Shown here piece after piece: positions 44,035-52,908 of a stretch of 64,000 nucleotides of DNA. The position numbers and the translations under genes are program-made. Every line of letters starts with the position of its first letter. Within the stretch, counting starts at the first letter, position 1. Origin of the DNA: JAHRAW01 sp965262585 (GTDB lineage Bacteria > Pseudomonadota > Gammaproteobacteria > Arenicellales > Poriferihabitantaceae); NCBI GenBank assembly GCA_965262585.1, contig OZ253546.1, positions 1,240,001 through 1,304,000 of the forward strand. Reading direction: 5' to 3'. The notes beneath the pieces were generated by a model. That model was not told where the DNA came from. It saw only the letters and a program-made list of their open reading frames with translations, and searched no databases.

Positions 44035-46605
44035 TTAGGAAAAAATGAATTTTCCGTCAGCCCAGGATATCGTTACGGTGCCGCCGGGTGGGAATCCGCC
44101 TTGTAGGATGCGTTGCGCGAGGGGGTTTTCAATTTCGTTTTGGATCGCGCGTTTTAGGGGGCGTGCGCCGAATACCGGGTCGAAACCGACTTCGGCTATT
44201 TTTTCCAGTGCTTCGGCGGAAATTTCCATGTTCATATCTCGCTGCGCAAGCCGCTCGCGCAGGTATTCCAGTTGGATTTTTGCGATCGCTTTGAGTTGCG
44301 CTTTGTCGAGCGGGCGGAACACCACCAGGTCGTCGATGCGGTTGATAAATTCCGGGCGGAAATGTTCGCCGACCACCTCCAACAGCATGCGTTTCATCGC
44401 TTCGTAACTATCCCGGCCGCTCATCTCTTGAATCATTTGCGAGCCGAGGTTGGAGGTCATGATGATCACGGTGTTGCGAAAATCCACGGTGCGCCCGTGG
44501 CCGTCGGTCAGGCGTCCGTCGTCGAGCACTTGCAGTAGCACGTTGAAAACATCGGCGTGGGCTTTTTCGACCTCGTCTAACAGGATGATCGAATACGGCC
44601 GGCGGCGCACCGCTTCGGTCAGGTAGCCGCCTTCCTCGTAGCCGACATAGCCGGGTGGTGCGCCGATCATGCGTGCGACCGAATGTTTTTCCATAAATTC
44701 CGACATATCGATTCGGATCATCGACTGCTCCGAGTCAAACAGAAATTCGGCCAGTGCTTTGCTCAGTTCAGTCTTGCCGACTCCGGTCGGGCCGAGGAAC
44801 AGGAATGAACCATAGGGACGGTTTGGGTCCGACAATCCGGCGCGCGAACGGCGGATGGCGTTGGCGATCACGGTGACTGCCTCGACCTGCCCGACCACCC
44901 GCCGCTGCAGGTTGTCTTCCATCTGCAGCAGTTTTTCTTTTTCCCCTTCGAGCATTTTCGCCACCGGGATACCGGTCCAACCGGACACCACTTCGGCGAT
45001 TTCATCTTCATTGACGCGGTTGCGCAACAAGGTCATTTCGCGGGGTTCGAGATCGCCGGCGGCCGCCAGTTGTTTTTCTAATTCGGGAATTCGGCCGTAT
45101 TGCAATTCCGACATGCGCGTCAAATCGCCGGCGCGGTGCGCCGCTTCCAACTCGATGCGGGCGCGCTCGATTTCTTCTTTGATGTGCTGACTGCCTTGCA
45201 CCGCCGACTTCTCCGCGTTCCAGATTTCCTCAAGGTCGGCGTATTCGCGTTCCAGTTTTTCGATCTCGGTTTCGATGTCCGCCAGACGCTTGGCCGAGGC
45301 GGCGTCGCTTTCCTTGTTTAATGCCTCGCGCTCGATCTTCAACTGGATCAAGCGGCGGTCGAGGCGATCCATGGATTCCGGTTTGGAATCGATTTCCATG
45401 CGGATGCGGCTGGCCGCTTCATCCACCAGATCGATGGCCTTGTCGGGCAGGTTGCGGTCGGTGATGTAGCGATGCGACAAAGTCACGGCGGCGACGATGG
45501 CCGGGTCGGTGATGTCTACGCCATGATGCACTTCGTAGCGTTCCTTGAGGCCGCGCAGGATGGCGATGGCGTCTTCAACACTCGGCTCGTCCACCAATAC
45601 TTTCTGGAAACGCCGTTCGAGTGCCGCGTCCTTTTCGATGTGCTTGCGGTATTCATCGAGCGTGGTTGCGCCGACGCAATGCAACTCGCCGCGTGCCAAG
45701 GCTGGCTTTAGCATGTTTCCGGCGTCCATCGCACCCTCGGCGGCGCCGGCGCCAACCATGGTGTGCAATTCGTCGATAAACAAAATGATCCGCCCTTCCT
45801 GTTTGTTCAGATCGTTGAGCACCGCTTTTAAGCGTTCCTCGAATTCGCCACGGTATTTGGCACCGGCTAACAACGCGCCGAGGTCGAGGGACAGCACCCG
45901 TTTGTTTTTGATGCCCTCGGGCACTTCGCCGTTGACGATACGCTGGGCGAGGCCTTCGATGATCGCGGTTTTGCCAACTCCGGGCTGGCCGATTAACACC
46001 GGGTTGTTTTTGGTGCGTCGCTGCAATACTTGAATGGCGCGGCGGATTTCATCGTCGCGCCCGATCACCGGGTCGAGTTTGCCCTGCTCGGCGCGCTCGG
46101 TGATGTCGACGGTGTATTTTTCCAACGCCTGACGCTGCTCTTCGGCGTTGGGCCCGTCCACGCTGTGCCCGCCGCGCACCGCTTCGATGGCTTTTTCGAT
46201 GCCATTTTTGGAAGCACCGGCGGCGCGCAAAATCTCCCCCAACACACCTTTATCGTCGAGCGCGGCGAGCACGAATAACTCACCAGCGATGTATTGGTCG
46301 TTGCGCTCCTGCGCCAGTTTGTCGGCGACATTGAGCAATTTACCGAGGGCGTTGGAAAGATGAACTTCGCCGTCGTTTCCTTCGACCTGCGGCACACGCT
46401 CCAACGCTTCGCCGAGCGCCGAGCGCAAGCGATTTACATTAACATCACCTTTGGCAAGCAAAGATCGCGCGCTGCCGCCTTCCTGGTCGAGCATGGCCAG
46501 CATCAGGTGCAACGGCTCGATGAACGGATGACCACGCCCGACCGCGAGGCTCTGGGCATCAGCCAGTGCCTGTTGAAATTTCGCCGTCAACTTATCCAAA
46601 CGCAT
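44035..46605 (-). CDS. clpB: ATP-dependent disaggregase ClpB
   Basis: An 856-residue Hsp100 chaperone. The N-domain is followed by AAA1 (Walker A GQPGVGKTAII, about 200), the coiled-coil middle domain (about 410-525), AAA2 (Walker A GPTGVGKTELS, about 605) and a D2-small domain ending with a C-terminal segment. It rescues aggregated proteins together with DnaK. The ATG gives the usual MRLDKLTAKFQQAL start. The promoter side (46606-46695) is short and no heat-shock box was confidently recognised. Confidence 0.97.
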   Translation of the reverse strand: MRLDKLTAKFQQALADAQSLAVGRGHPFIEPLHLMLAMLDQEGGSARSLLAKGDVNVNRLRSALGEALERVPQVEGNDGEVHLSNALGKLLNVADKLAQERNDQYIAGELFVLAALDDKGVLGEILRAAGASKNGIEKAIEAVRGGHSVDGPNAEEQRQALEKYTVDITERAEQGKLDPVIGRDDEIRRAIQVLQRRTKNNPVLIGQPGVGKTAIIEGLAQRIVNGEVPEGIKNKRVLSLDLGALLAGAKYRGEFEERLKAVLNDLNKQEGRIILFIDELHTMVGAGAAEGAMDAGNMLKPALARGELHCVGATTLDEYRKHIEKDAALERRFQKVLVDEPSVEDAIAILRGLKERYEVHHGVDITDPAIVAAVTLSHRYITDRNLPDKAIDLVDEAASRIRMEIDSKPESMDRLDRRLIQLKIEREALNKESDAASAKRLADIETEIEKLEREYADLEEIWNAEKSAVQGSQHIKEEIERARIELEAAHRAGDLTRMSELQYGRIPELEKQLAAAGDLEPREMTLLRNRVNEDEIAEVVSGWTGIPVAKMLEGEKEKLLQMEDNLQRRVVGQVEAVTVIANAIRRSRAGLSDPNRPYGSFLFLGPTGVGKTELSKALAEFLFDSEQSMIRIDMSEFMEKHSVARMIGAPPGYVGYEEGGYLTEAVRRRPYSIILLDEVEKAHADVFNVLLQVLDDGRLTDGHGRTVDFRNTVIIMTSNLGSQMIQEMSGRDSYEAMKRMLLEVVGEHFRPEFINRIDDLVVFRPLDKAQLKAIAKIQLEYLRERLAQRDMNMEISAEALEKIAEVGFDPVFGARPLKRAIQNEIENPLAQRILQGGFPPGGTVTISWADGKFIFS

Positions 46606-46695
46606 GAATATTTCCGTAAAAAAATAAGGTCGTGTGTAATAAATGGGGTTGCGCCGCTTCTATTCAACCGCTGATGTTTTGCGGGACGGGCAACC

Positions 46696-47529
46696 TCAGT
46701 AAAACGCCGCCTGCAATCCCATGCGATGTTTGATGGTGCTGCCCAACTCCTCCACCGAATAAGCGGTCGAGTCGCAATGCGCGATACCATAACGATCGAA
46801 CAAGGATTGCGCTATGCGGACTTCTCGGCGGCATTGGGCGAGGGAAGCGTAGTCGCTGTCGGGGCGACGTTCGGAGCGGATCTGCTGCAGCCTGAAAGGA
46901 TCGATGGTGAGCCCGAACACTTTTTCGCGGTGGGCGAGAATTTCATCGGGCAGCGCATCGCGTTCAAAGTCCTCTTCGGTGAGCGGATAGTTGGCCGCAT
47001 AAAAACCAAAATGCAGCGCCAAATACAAACTGGTGGGGGTTTTGCCGCACCGCGACACGCCGATCAAGATTACCGTGGCGCGCTGGTAATCGCGCCGGTG
47101 CAAGCCATCATCGCAATGCAGGGCGTAATTGACCGCGCTGATTCGCCGGCCGTATTGCACCGGGTCGGCGATGCCGTGCGCCTTGCCGGCGAGGTGTGAG
47201 GCGACTTGCCCCAGGGCGGCCTCCATGCGCCCGATAAACGGCTCGAACAAGTTGAAAATTTCCGCGTTGGCGGTGGCCGCCAGATCTTGGTGATCTTCAC
47301 TGGCGAAAGTGGTGAACACCAGCGGCCGCTTGCCGGATTCCACCGCCACCCGGTTTATGGTGGCGATGGCTTGCTGCAGTTTTGCGCGGTTGTCGATGAA
47401 CGGCAGCGCCTCCTGATTGAACTCGATGGCGGGAAACTGGCTCAGCAACGTGTGGCAGATGGTCTCCGCGGTCAAACCGCTGCGGTCGGACAGAATAAAA
47501 ACCGGATGTTGTGTCGAATGTTGTGTCAT
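46696..47529 (-). CDS. ppsR: PEP synthase regulatory protein (bifunctional kinase/phosphorylase, DUF299)
   Basis: 277 residues from the ATG at 47529 (MTQHSTQHPVFILSDRSG); the longer open frame to 47670 would overlap the divergent amidase. Family motifs are FILSDRSGLTAETICHTLL and the P-loop-like GVSRCGKTPTSLYLA. It adds and removes phosphate on PEP synthase (pyruvate, water dikinase) using ADP/Pi. The PEP synthase gene is not in the window, although it often neighbours ppsR. Confidence 0.94.
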   Translation of the reverse strand: MTQHSTQHPVFILSDRSGLTAETICHTLLSQFPAIEFNQEALPFIDNRAKLQQAIATINRVAVESGKRPLVFTTFASEDHQDLAATANAEIFNLFEPFIGRMEAALGQVASHLAGKAHGIADPVQYGRRISAVNYALHCDDGLHRRDYQRATVILIGVSRCGKTPTSLYLALHFGFYAANYPLTEEDFERDALPDEILAHREKVFGLTIDPFRLQQIRSERRPDSDYASLAQCRREVRIAQSLFDRYGIAHCDSTAYSVEELGSTIKHRMGLQAAFY

Positions 47530-47682
47530 GAAGGACCTCTTGAATGCAGTATCCGCGAACCGCCGGGTAGGCGGCATTAGGTATAATGATGCTCGTTGCC
47601 GCGCCGCTTGCGAAGTAGCCCGATGATTACATACCGGCGGCAGAATTGTCATGCACCATCCAATCACCAAACCCTGCAGCCC

Positions 47683-49086
47683 GTGACCGACCTTTATAAA
47701 TTATCCGCCTGCGAAGTGGTGGCACAACTTCAATCCGGCGTCATCACCGCGCACGACGCTCTCGACAGCATCGAAAAGCGGATTCGGTCGGTTGATTCTA
47801 AAATAAACGCCTTGCCAATACGCTGTTTCGAGCGCGCGCGGGAAAATGCCGATGCACTACCCGGCTCTGCCTCGCAACAACGCGCCTTGCAACAGCATGG
47901 GATGTTGCATGGGCTTCCCGTCACCATCAAGGATTTGTTGCCGGTCGCAAACGTGCGAACGACTTTCGGTTCGCGCATCTATGAACACCACATTCCCGAT
48001 CAATCCGACCCGCTGGTTACGCAAATAGAAAAACGCGGCGGAATAATTTATGCCAAATCCAACACCCCCGAATTTGGCACCGGCGGCATTACTTTTAACG
48101 ACCTATTCGGCGCAACCCGCAACCCCCACAACACGAGTTTGGCATCTGGCGGCTCCTCCGGCGGTGCCGCCGCATCGCTTGCCGCCGGTTGCGCGTGGTT
48201 ATCCCACGGATCGGATATGGCCGGTTCCCTGCGCACGCCCGCAAGTTTTTGCGGGGTCGCCAGCCTGCGGCCGTCGCCGAATAAAATTCACGCCGCTTCG
48301 GAATTTCTGCCCTGGGATATTCTCAGCGCTGAAGGCCCCATGGCGCGAAACATCGAAGACCTCGGATTGTTTGCCGACACCATGTTCAACAACTCCGCCG
48401 AATCCATGTTGCAAGCGGCGCGCCATCCGATAGCACCGCAACGCATCGCCGTCAGCCGAGATTTAGGCGTTGCCACCGTCAACGATCAGGTCGCCGATAA
48501 TTTTCAGAAACTGGTTGACCGACTCGCCGGGGAGAACTGGAATGTCGTTGAAAGTCATCCCGATTTATATGGCGCGCATGAATGCTTTGATGTTCTGCGG
48601 GCGCAATCCTACGCCATCAACCTCGAACAAACCCTCGCCGACCATCCCGATGTTATGAAACCGGAAGTGGTCTGGAATATCCGCGCCGGGCTTGCCCTCA
48701 CCGCCGAAAAAATTCGCCGGGCGATCCGCACCCACGGGCGGATCATCAATCGCTCTGCAAACTATATGCGGGATGTGGACTTGTTGATCTGCCCGGCAAC
48801 CAGCGTGGCTTCGGTTGCGGCGGAATTGCGATACCCCGGATCCGACGGAGAAACCCCCATCCCGGAATACTACCGCTGGCTGGCCATCGCATACGCCACC
48901 ACCCTCACCGCCCTGCCAATCATCACCCTGCCTTGTGGCCTCACAGACACCGGCCTACCCGCAGGCATTCAATTAATCGGCAAACCCGGCGGCGAATACC
49001 AACTTTTTCAACACGCCCGCATGATCGAACGAATCATCGGTTGGGATAGCGAACCCGTTGATCTGGTTGTTGACAAAGCAGGATAA
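47683..49086 (+). CDS. Amidase signature family enzyme
   Basis: About 467 residues. The Ser-cisSer-Lys catalytic set is recognisable: Lys in LPVTIKDLLP, the Gly/Ser-rich segment ASGGSSGGAAAS, and GSDMAGSLRTPASFCG. The GTG at 47683 was chosen because VTDLYKLSACEVV resembles family N-termini; an ATG at 47623 is an alternative. TATAAT occurs at 47582-47587, suiting either start. The substrate is unknown. It is not GatA by context (no gatB/gatC), and some signature residues differ from the better-known amidases. The fabD-like gene follows after 46 bp. Confidence 0.85.
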   Translation: MTDLYKLSACEVVAQLQSGVITAHDALDSIEKRIRSVDSKINALPIRCFERARENADALPGSASQQRALQQHGMLHGLPVTIKDLLPVANVRTTFGSRIYEHHIPDQSDPLVTQIEKRGGIIYAKSNTPEFGTGGITFNDLFGATRNPHNTSLASGGSSGGAAASLAAGCAWLSHGSDMAGSLRTPASFCGVASLRPSPNKIHAASEFLPWDILSAEGPMARNIEDLGLFADTMFNNSAESMLQAARHPIAPQRIAVSRDLGVATVNDQVADNFQKLVDRLAGENWNVVESHPDLYGAHECFDVLRAQSYAINLEQTLADHPDVMKPEVVWNIRAGLALTAEKIRRAIRTHGRIINRSANYMRDVDLLICPATSVASVAAELRYPGSDGETPIPEYYRWLAIAYATTLTALPIITLPCGLTDTGLPAGIQLIGKPGGEYQLFQHARMIERIIGWDSEPVDLVVDKAG

Positions 49087-49132
49087 CAATCGACGGGTTA
49101 CAATCGCGCTCGATTACATCGCCCTCCCCCCC

Positions 49133-50143
49133 ATGACCAACCAAACCAATCACCAAAAACCCGCCTATCTTTTTCCCGGGCAGGGTGCGCAGTATTCCGG
49201 TATCGGCGGGGATTTGTATGCGCAACTTTCCGTGGTTCGGGATACTTACGCTGAGGCGAGCGATGCGTTGGGTTATGACATCGCTGATTTGTCCTTTAAT
49301 GCGCCCGCCGAAAAGATCAACCTGACGCGGTATACCCAGCCGGTGTTGTTGACCCACTCCATCGCCTGCCTGCGCGCTTTCAATGAGCGAACCGGGCATT
49401 CGCTGCAGCCGGCCATGGCGGCCGGGCACAGTCTCGGCGAGTATGGCGCGCTGGTCAGTGCCGGTGCGCTTTCTTTTGAACTGGCGTTGCAACTGGTGAA
49501 GCGGCGCGGCGAATTGATGGGGGAATTTGGCCGTGGCGAAATGGAGGCGCTGATGGTCGACTTCGAATCGGCTTGCGAACTGGCCGGGCGACATCATTGC
49601 GAAATCGCCGCTTGCAATCTGCCGGAACAGACCGTGGTGGGCGGCAAGGCGGCGGATCTCGATGCGTTAATCCTCGACCTAGCCACAAGGTTTCCCAAAA
49701 AGCGCAGCGCCCGCCTGAAAACCGAAGGGGCGTTTCATACTTATTACATGGTCGATGCGGCGATGAAATTCCGCGAAACCCTGGAGCAAGCGGCATTCAA
49801 TGCACCGCGCTTTCCGGTGCTATCGAATTTCACCGGCGGCTTTCACAGCACCGGCCATGACGCCGACCTCGCCGCCGACCTCGATGCCCTCAAGTCGCGC
49901 CTGTTCCTGCAGTTGTTCAACCCGGTTCTGTGGCATCAAAACCTGCTGCAAGTCGACGCCGCCGGCGCGGATTTATTGATCGAATTCGGCGGCGGCTTGG
50001 GCCGGGGGGAAACACCGGCATCCAAACGCCCCAATCTGGAAGGCATGGTGAAAAAAACCTGGCGGGATGCAGACCAACGACCAGAATATTTGGCCGTAAT
50101 CAATTCGAAAACACTGGAAGAGTCCGCGCTTGCGATTGTTTGA
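49133..50143 (+). CDS. Malonyl-CoA:ACP transacylase-like protein (FabD family)
   Basis: 336 residues from the ATG at 49133. It has the acyltransferase motifs FPGQGAQYSG, the active-site Ser in AAGHSLGEYGAL, Arg in KRRGELMG, and the His in TEGAFHTYYM. It is somewhat longer than classic FabD (about 310) and lies outside a fab gene cluster, downstream of an amidase. It could be a second malonyl or other acyl transferase serving a trans-acting pathway, or the sole FabD in a relocated position. No acyl carrier protein or ketosynthase gene is near. Confidence 0.85.
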   Translation: MTNQTNHQKPAYLFPGQGAQYSGIGGDLYAQLSVVRDTYAEASDALGYDIADLSFNAPAEKINLTRYTQPVLLTHSIACLRAFNERTGHSLQPAMAAGHSLGEYGALVSAGALSFELALQLVKRRGELMGEFGRGEMEALMVDFESACELAGRHHCEIAACNLPEQTVVGGKAADLDALILDLATRFPKKRSARLKTEGAFHTYYMVDAAMKFRETLEQAAFNAPRFPVLSNFTGGFHSTGHDADLAADLDALKSRLFLQLFNPVLWHQNLLQVDAAGADLLIEFGGGLGRGETPASKRPNLEGMVKKTWRDADQRPEYLAVINSKTLEESALAIV

Positions 50144-50183
50144 TTGCTCGCGGTTTATGTTCCGGTGCGACAGCGGCGGCTTT

Positions 50184-51248
50184 TCACCCCTCACCCTTCG
50201 CTCGTCGGCGCATTCGTCGGCGTGCGCCCAAGCCGCCTACTGCGCCGGCGGCGATGCTCATTTCGCCGCGTAGTTGTGCTTTGGCGCCGGCTGAGACTTC
50301 GCCGAGGCGGTTTTCGATGGCGGCCAGGGTGGGGACGGCGCGTGGGCGGTGTCGGTCTAGGGCGGCGCGCATCGCCACGATGTGCGCCGGTGTGGTGCCG
50401 CAGCAGCCGCCGATGATGTTGGCACCGGCGTCCACGGCGAGTTTGGCGTATTCGGACATAATCTGCTCATTGCCGCTGTATACGATGCTGCCGTCGATAT
50501 ACTGCGGCACCCCGCAGTTGGCTTTGGCGACGATGACCGGATCGACGTTTTGCAATTCGCATGCTTGCCGCATGTTGATAGTGGCGGCGATTAACTCCGA
50601 AGCACCGACCCCGCAGTTGGCGCCGATGGCATCCGGCACCCGTTCCATTTGGTAGCAGAGTTTGACGATGTCCGTCGGCGCAAGGCCCATCATGGTGCGA
50701 CCGTTGGTGTCCACGCTGAAAGTGGCGACCACTGGCAACCCGACCCGCGATGCGCCGACAACGGCGGCCTGCACTTCTTCCCTGGAGGACATGGTTTCGA
50801 TCCAGAATACATCCGCCCCGCCTTCCTTCAACGCTCGGGCTTGTGCCTCGAATGCGGCGGCGGCGGCATCAAAACTCAACTCCCCCAACGGCGCCATGAT
50901 TTCCCCGCTGGGGCCCATGGAGCCGCCGACTATGATTTTCCGTTGTGCTTTGTCCACCTGTTCGCGGGCGATGCGCGCGCCCTTGCGATTGAGTTCTGCA
51001 ACCCGCTGTGCAGCGTCGTGCCGTTGCAATCGATAGCAGGTGCCGCCGAAGGTGTTGGTGAGGATGATGTCGGAGCCGGCGGCGATGAAGGCTTGGTATT
51101 GGTGGGCGATGCGGTCGGGGTGGAGGTCGTTCCATAACTCCGGGGAATCGCCGCTCGACAATCCCGCATCAAACAAATTGGAGCCGGTGGCGCCATCCGC
51201 CAGCAGCACGCCACGCTCTTGCAGCAGTTCCCCGATGATATTGGCCAC
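50184..51248 (-). CDS. Homocysteine S-methyltransferase family protein (betaine-homocysteine type)
   Basis: 354 residues from the GTG at 51248, chosen because GGGGAGG lies 8 nt upstream and VANIIGELLQERGVLLADGATG matches the family start; the frame is open to 51347. Zinc-binding Cys residues appear as GANCGVG and GGCCGTTPAHI. It transfers a methyl group (from betaine, S-methylmethionine or a similar donor) to homocysteine to form methionine. The donor is not resolved from sequence. It lacks the cobalamin domains of MetH. Divergent from the YbdK-like gene. Confidence 0.88.
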   Translation of the reverse strand: MANIIGELLQERGVLLADGATGSNLFDAGLSSGDSPELWNDLHPDRIAHQYQAFIAAGSDIILTNTFGGTCYRLQRHDAAQRVAELNRKGARIAREQVDKAQRKIIVGGSMGPSGEIMAPLGELSFDAAAAAFEAQARALKEGGADVFWIETMSSREEVQAAVVGASRVGLPVVATFSVDTNGRTMMGLAPTDIVKLCYQMERVPDAIGANCGVGASELIAATINMRQACELQNVDPVIVAKANCGVPQYIDGSIVYSGNEQIMSEYAKLAVDAGANIIGGCCGTTPAHIVAMRAALDRHRPRAVPTLAAIENRLGEVSAGAKAQLRGEMSIAAGAVGGLGARRRMRRRAKGEG

Positions 51249-51385
51249 AGGATAATACCTCCCCGGAAATATACCGCGAATTATATCCCAGACAACAATG
51301 AGTGGTATCATCGCTTCCGGCGCACAAACACCGCCGCACAAGTACAATCGTGAACCGCCCGAACTTCACCCGCCGGAACCCGCCC

Positions 51386-52516
51386 ATGCTGAGCTCCCCG
51401 ACTTTTTCCATCGGCATCGAAGAAGAATATATGCTGGTGAACCCCCACAGCGGCGATTTGGTGCGCAAGGTGCCGCGCTCGCTGATGCCTGCGATGAAGC
51501 GCAAACTGGGCAACACCGTATCGCCGGAATTTTTGCAATCTCAAGTGGAGGTAGGCACGCCGGTATGCAAATCAGTGGGCGAGGCGAGTCGGCAACTGGC
51601 GCATCTTCGGGCGACCGTGGCGGAGGTTGCAGCCCAGCACGACATGGCCGTCATCGCCGCCTCGACCCATCCGTTTGCCGACGCCCACGATCAACATATC
51701 ACCAACCGGGCGCGTTATGCGGCGCTGGCCGAAGACCTGCAGGGAGTGGTGCGCCGCTTGTTGATCAGCGGCATGCACGTCCATGTGGGCATTGACGATG
51801 ACGACTTGCGCATCGATTTGATGAATCAGGCCAGTTACATCCTGCCGCACCTTCTGGCACTCAGCACCTCTTCGCCGTTCTGGCACGGCAACGATACCGG
51901 GCTCAAGTCCTACCGCATATCGGTGTGGGGGGAAATGCCGCGCACCGGCCTGCCCCACGTCTTCGACACCTTCTCGGATTTCCAGCGCCATGTCGATGTG
52001 CTGGTCGACGCCGGTGTCATCGAAGACGCCACCAAGATCTGGTGGGATATGCGCCCGAGTGCCCGCTATCCCACCCTGGAAATGCGCATCGCCGATTCGT
52101 GCACCACGCTCAAAGACGCGGCTTGCGTGGCGGCGTTGTTTCAGTGCTGGCTGCGGCTGCTGCACCGGCTACGGCTTTCCAACCAACGCTGGCGTCAATA
52201 CTCCACCTGGCTGCTAGAGGAAAACCGCTGGCGCGCACACCGCTACGGCATCGACGGCGGGCTAATTGATTTTGGCCGCGGCTCCATCGTGCCGTATGCC
52301 GATTTACTCAATGAAATTCTTGACCTCATCAAAGAAGACGCCGAAGCACTCGACTGCGTCGCCGAAGTCAAACACGCACGCACCATCATTCGCCGAGGAA
52401 CCAGCGCCCACCGCCAGTTAAAAGTGTATTACCGCGCCATCGAACAAGGCCATTCCAAACAGGCGGCGTTGGCCAAAGTGGTGCGCTGGTTGTGTAAGGA
52501 AACCTTGCGGGTGTGA
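51386..52516 (+). CDS. ybdK: Carboxylate-amine ligase, YbdK / glutamate-cysteine ligase 2 family
   Basis: 376 residues from the ATG at 51386 (MLSSPTFSIGIEEEYMLVN). It carries the GCS2 motifs IGIEEEYMLV, SQVEVGTPVC, GMHVHVGIDDD and the MRPSARYPTLEMRIADSC block. The family makes gamma-glutamyl-type bonds with weak glutamate-cysteine ligase activity in E. coli YbdK; the natural substrate is uncertain. The stop codon overlaps the start of a 46-codon ORF by GTGA. Confidence 0.9.
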   Translation: MLSSPTFSIGIEEEYMLVNPHSGDLVRKVPRSLMPAMKRKLGNTVSPEFLQSQVEVGTPVCKSVGEASRQLAHLRATVAEVAAQHDMAVIAASTHPFADAHDQHITNRARYAALAEDLQGVVRRLLISGMHVHVGIDDDDLRIDLMNQASYILPHLLALSTSSPFWHGNDTGLKSYRISVWGEMPRTGLPHVFDTFSDFQRHVDVLVDAGVIEDATKIWWDMRPSARYPTLEMRIADSCTTLKDAACVAALFQCWLRLLHRLRLSNQRWRQYSTWLLEENRWRAHRYGIDGGLIDFGRGSIVPYADLLNEILDLIKEDAEALDCVAEVKHARTIIRRGTSAHRQLKVYYRAIEQGHSKQAALAKVVRWLCKETLRV

Positions 52517-52653
52517 GGATTGCGGTTGCGCTAGGCTCCGGCGGCGAAGCCGTCGCACAACACAAGCGAATCGTAATCCACCAAAAAACCGCAATCGCCG
52601 CTGTTGTGGAAAATGGTGAAACGAAAGAAATTGTTCTTGTCCATAAACATTAA
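52513..52653 (+). CDS. Possible 46-residue small protein coupled to ybdK
   Basis: A short frame starting with GTG at 52513 inside the ybdK stop (GTGA overlap) and ending at the TAA at 52651-52653. The peptide starts VRIAVALGSGGEAVAQHKR and contains IVIHQKTAIAAVVENG, a plausible alternating beta-strand pattern with no low complexity. The 4-bp overlap is typical of coupled genes. No family could be assigned, and the length makes chance possible. Confidence 0.4.
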   Translation: MRIAVALGSGGEAVAQHKRIVIHQKTAIAAVVENGETKEIVLVHKH

Positions 52654-52673
52654 ATTACGCGAGAGAGAAACCG

Positions 52674-52877
52674 ATGACATATACCGACATACAAGCCGAG
52701 TATTGTAGGCAACACGGCAGAAGCGTTAAAACCTGCTGGATTGCCCATGTAAAACGAGACCACAACGCAACCACACATCAAGCGCACAACCGCATCTCAG
52801 GGGAAGTAATGCATCCATGTCCACCAGAGATTTATCTAAAACTGGAAAAAATCATGAAAGAGGGCGGTGCAATTTGA
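52674..52877 (+). CDS. Small conserved-looking protein of unknown function
   Basis: 67 residues with a ribosome site (GAGAGAG) before the ATG. It contains SVKTCWIAHVKRDHN and MHPCPPEIYLKLEKIMKE. The TCWIA.VK...NR....HPCP arrangement resembles small uncharacterised proteins of other gammaproteobacteria as remembered, but no function is known. It lies 20 bp after the 46-codon ORF and is convergent with ptsI. Confidence 0.6.
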   Translation: MTYTDIQAEYCRQHGRSVKTCWIAHVKRDHNATTHQAHNRISGEVMHPCPPEIYLKLEKIMKEGGAI

Positions 52878-52908
52878 AGGAAAAGGTAACACTATTTTTT
52901 ACCCTCGG

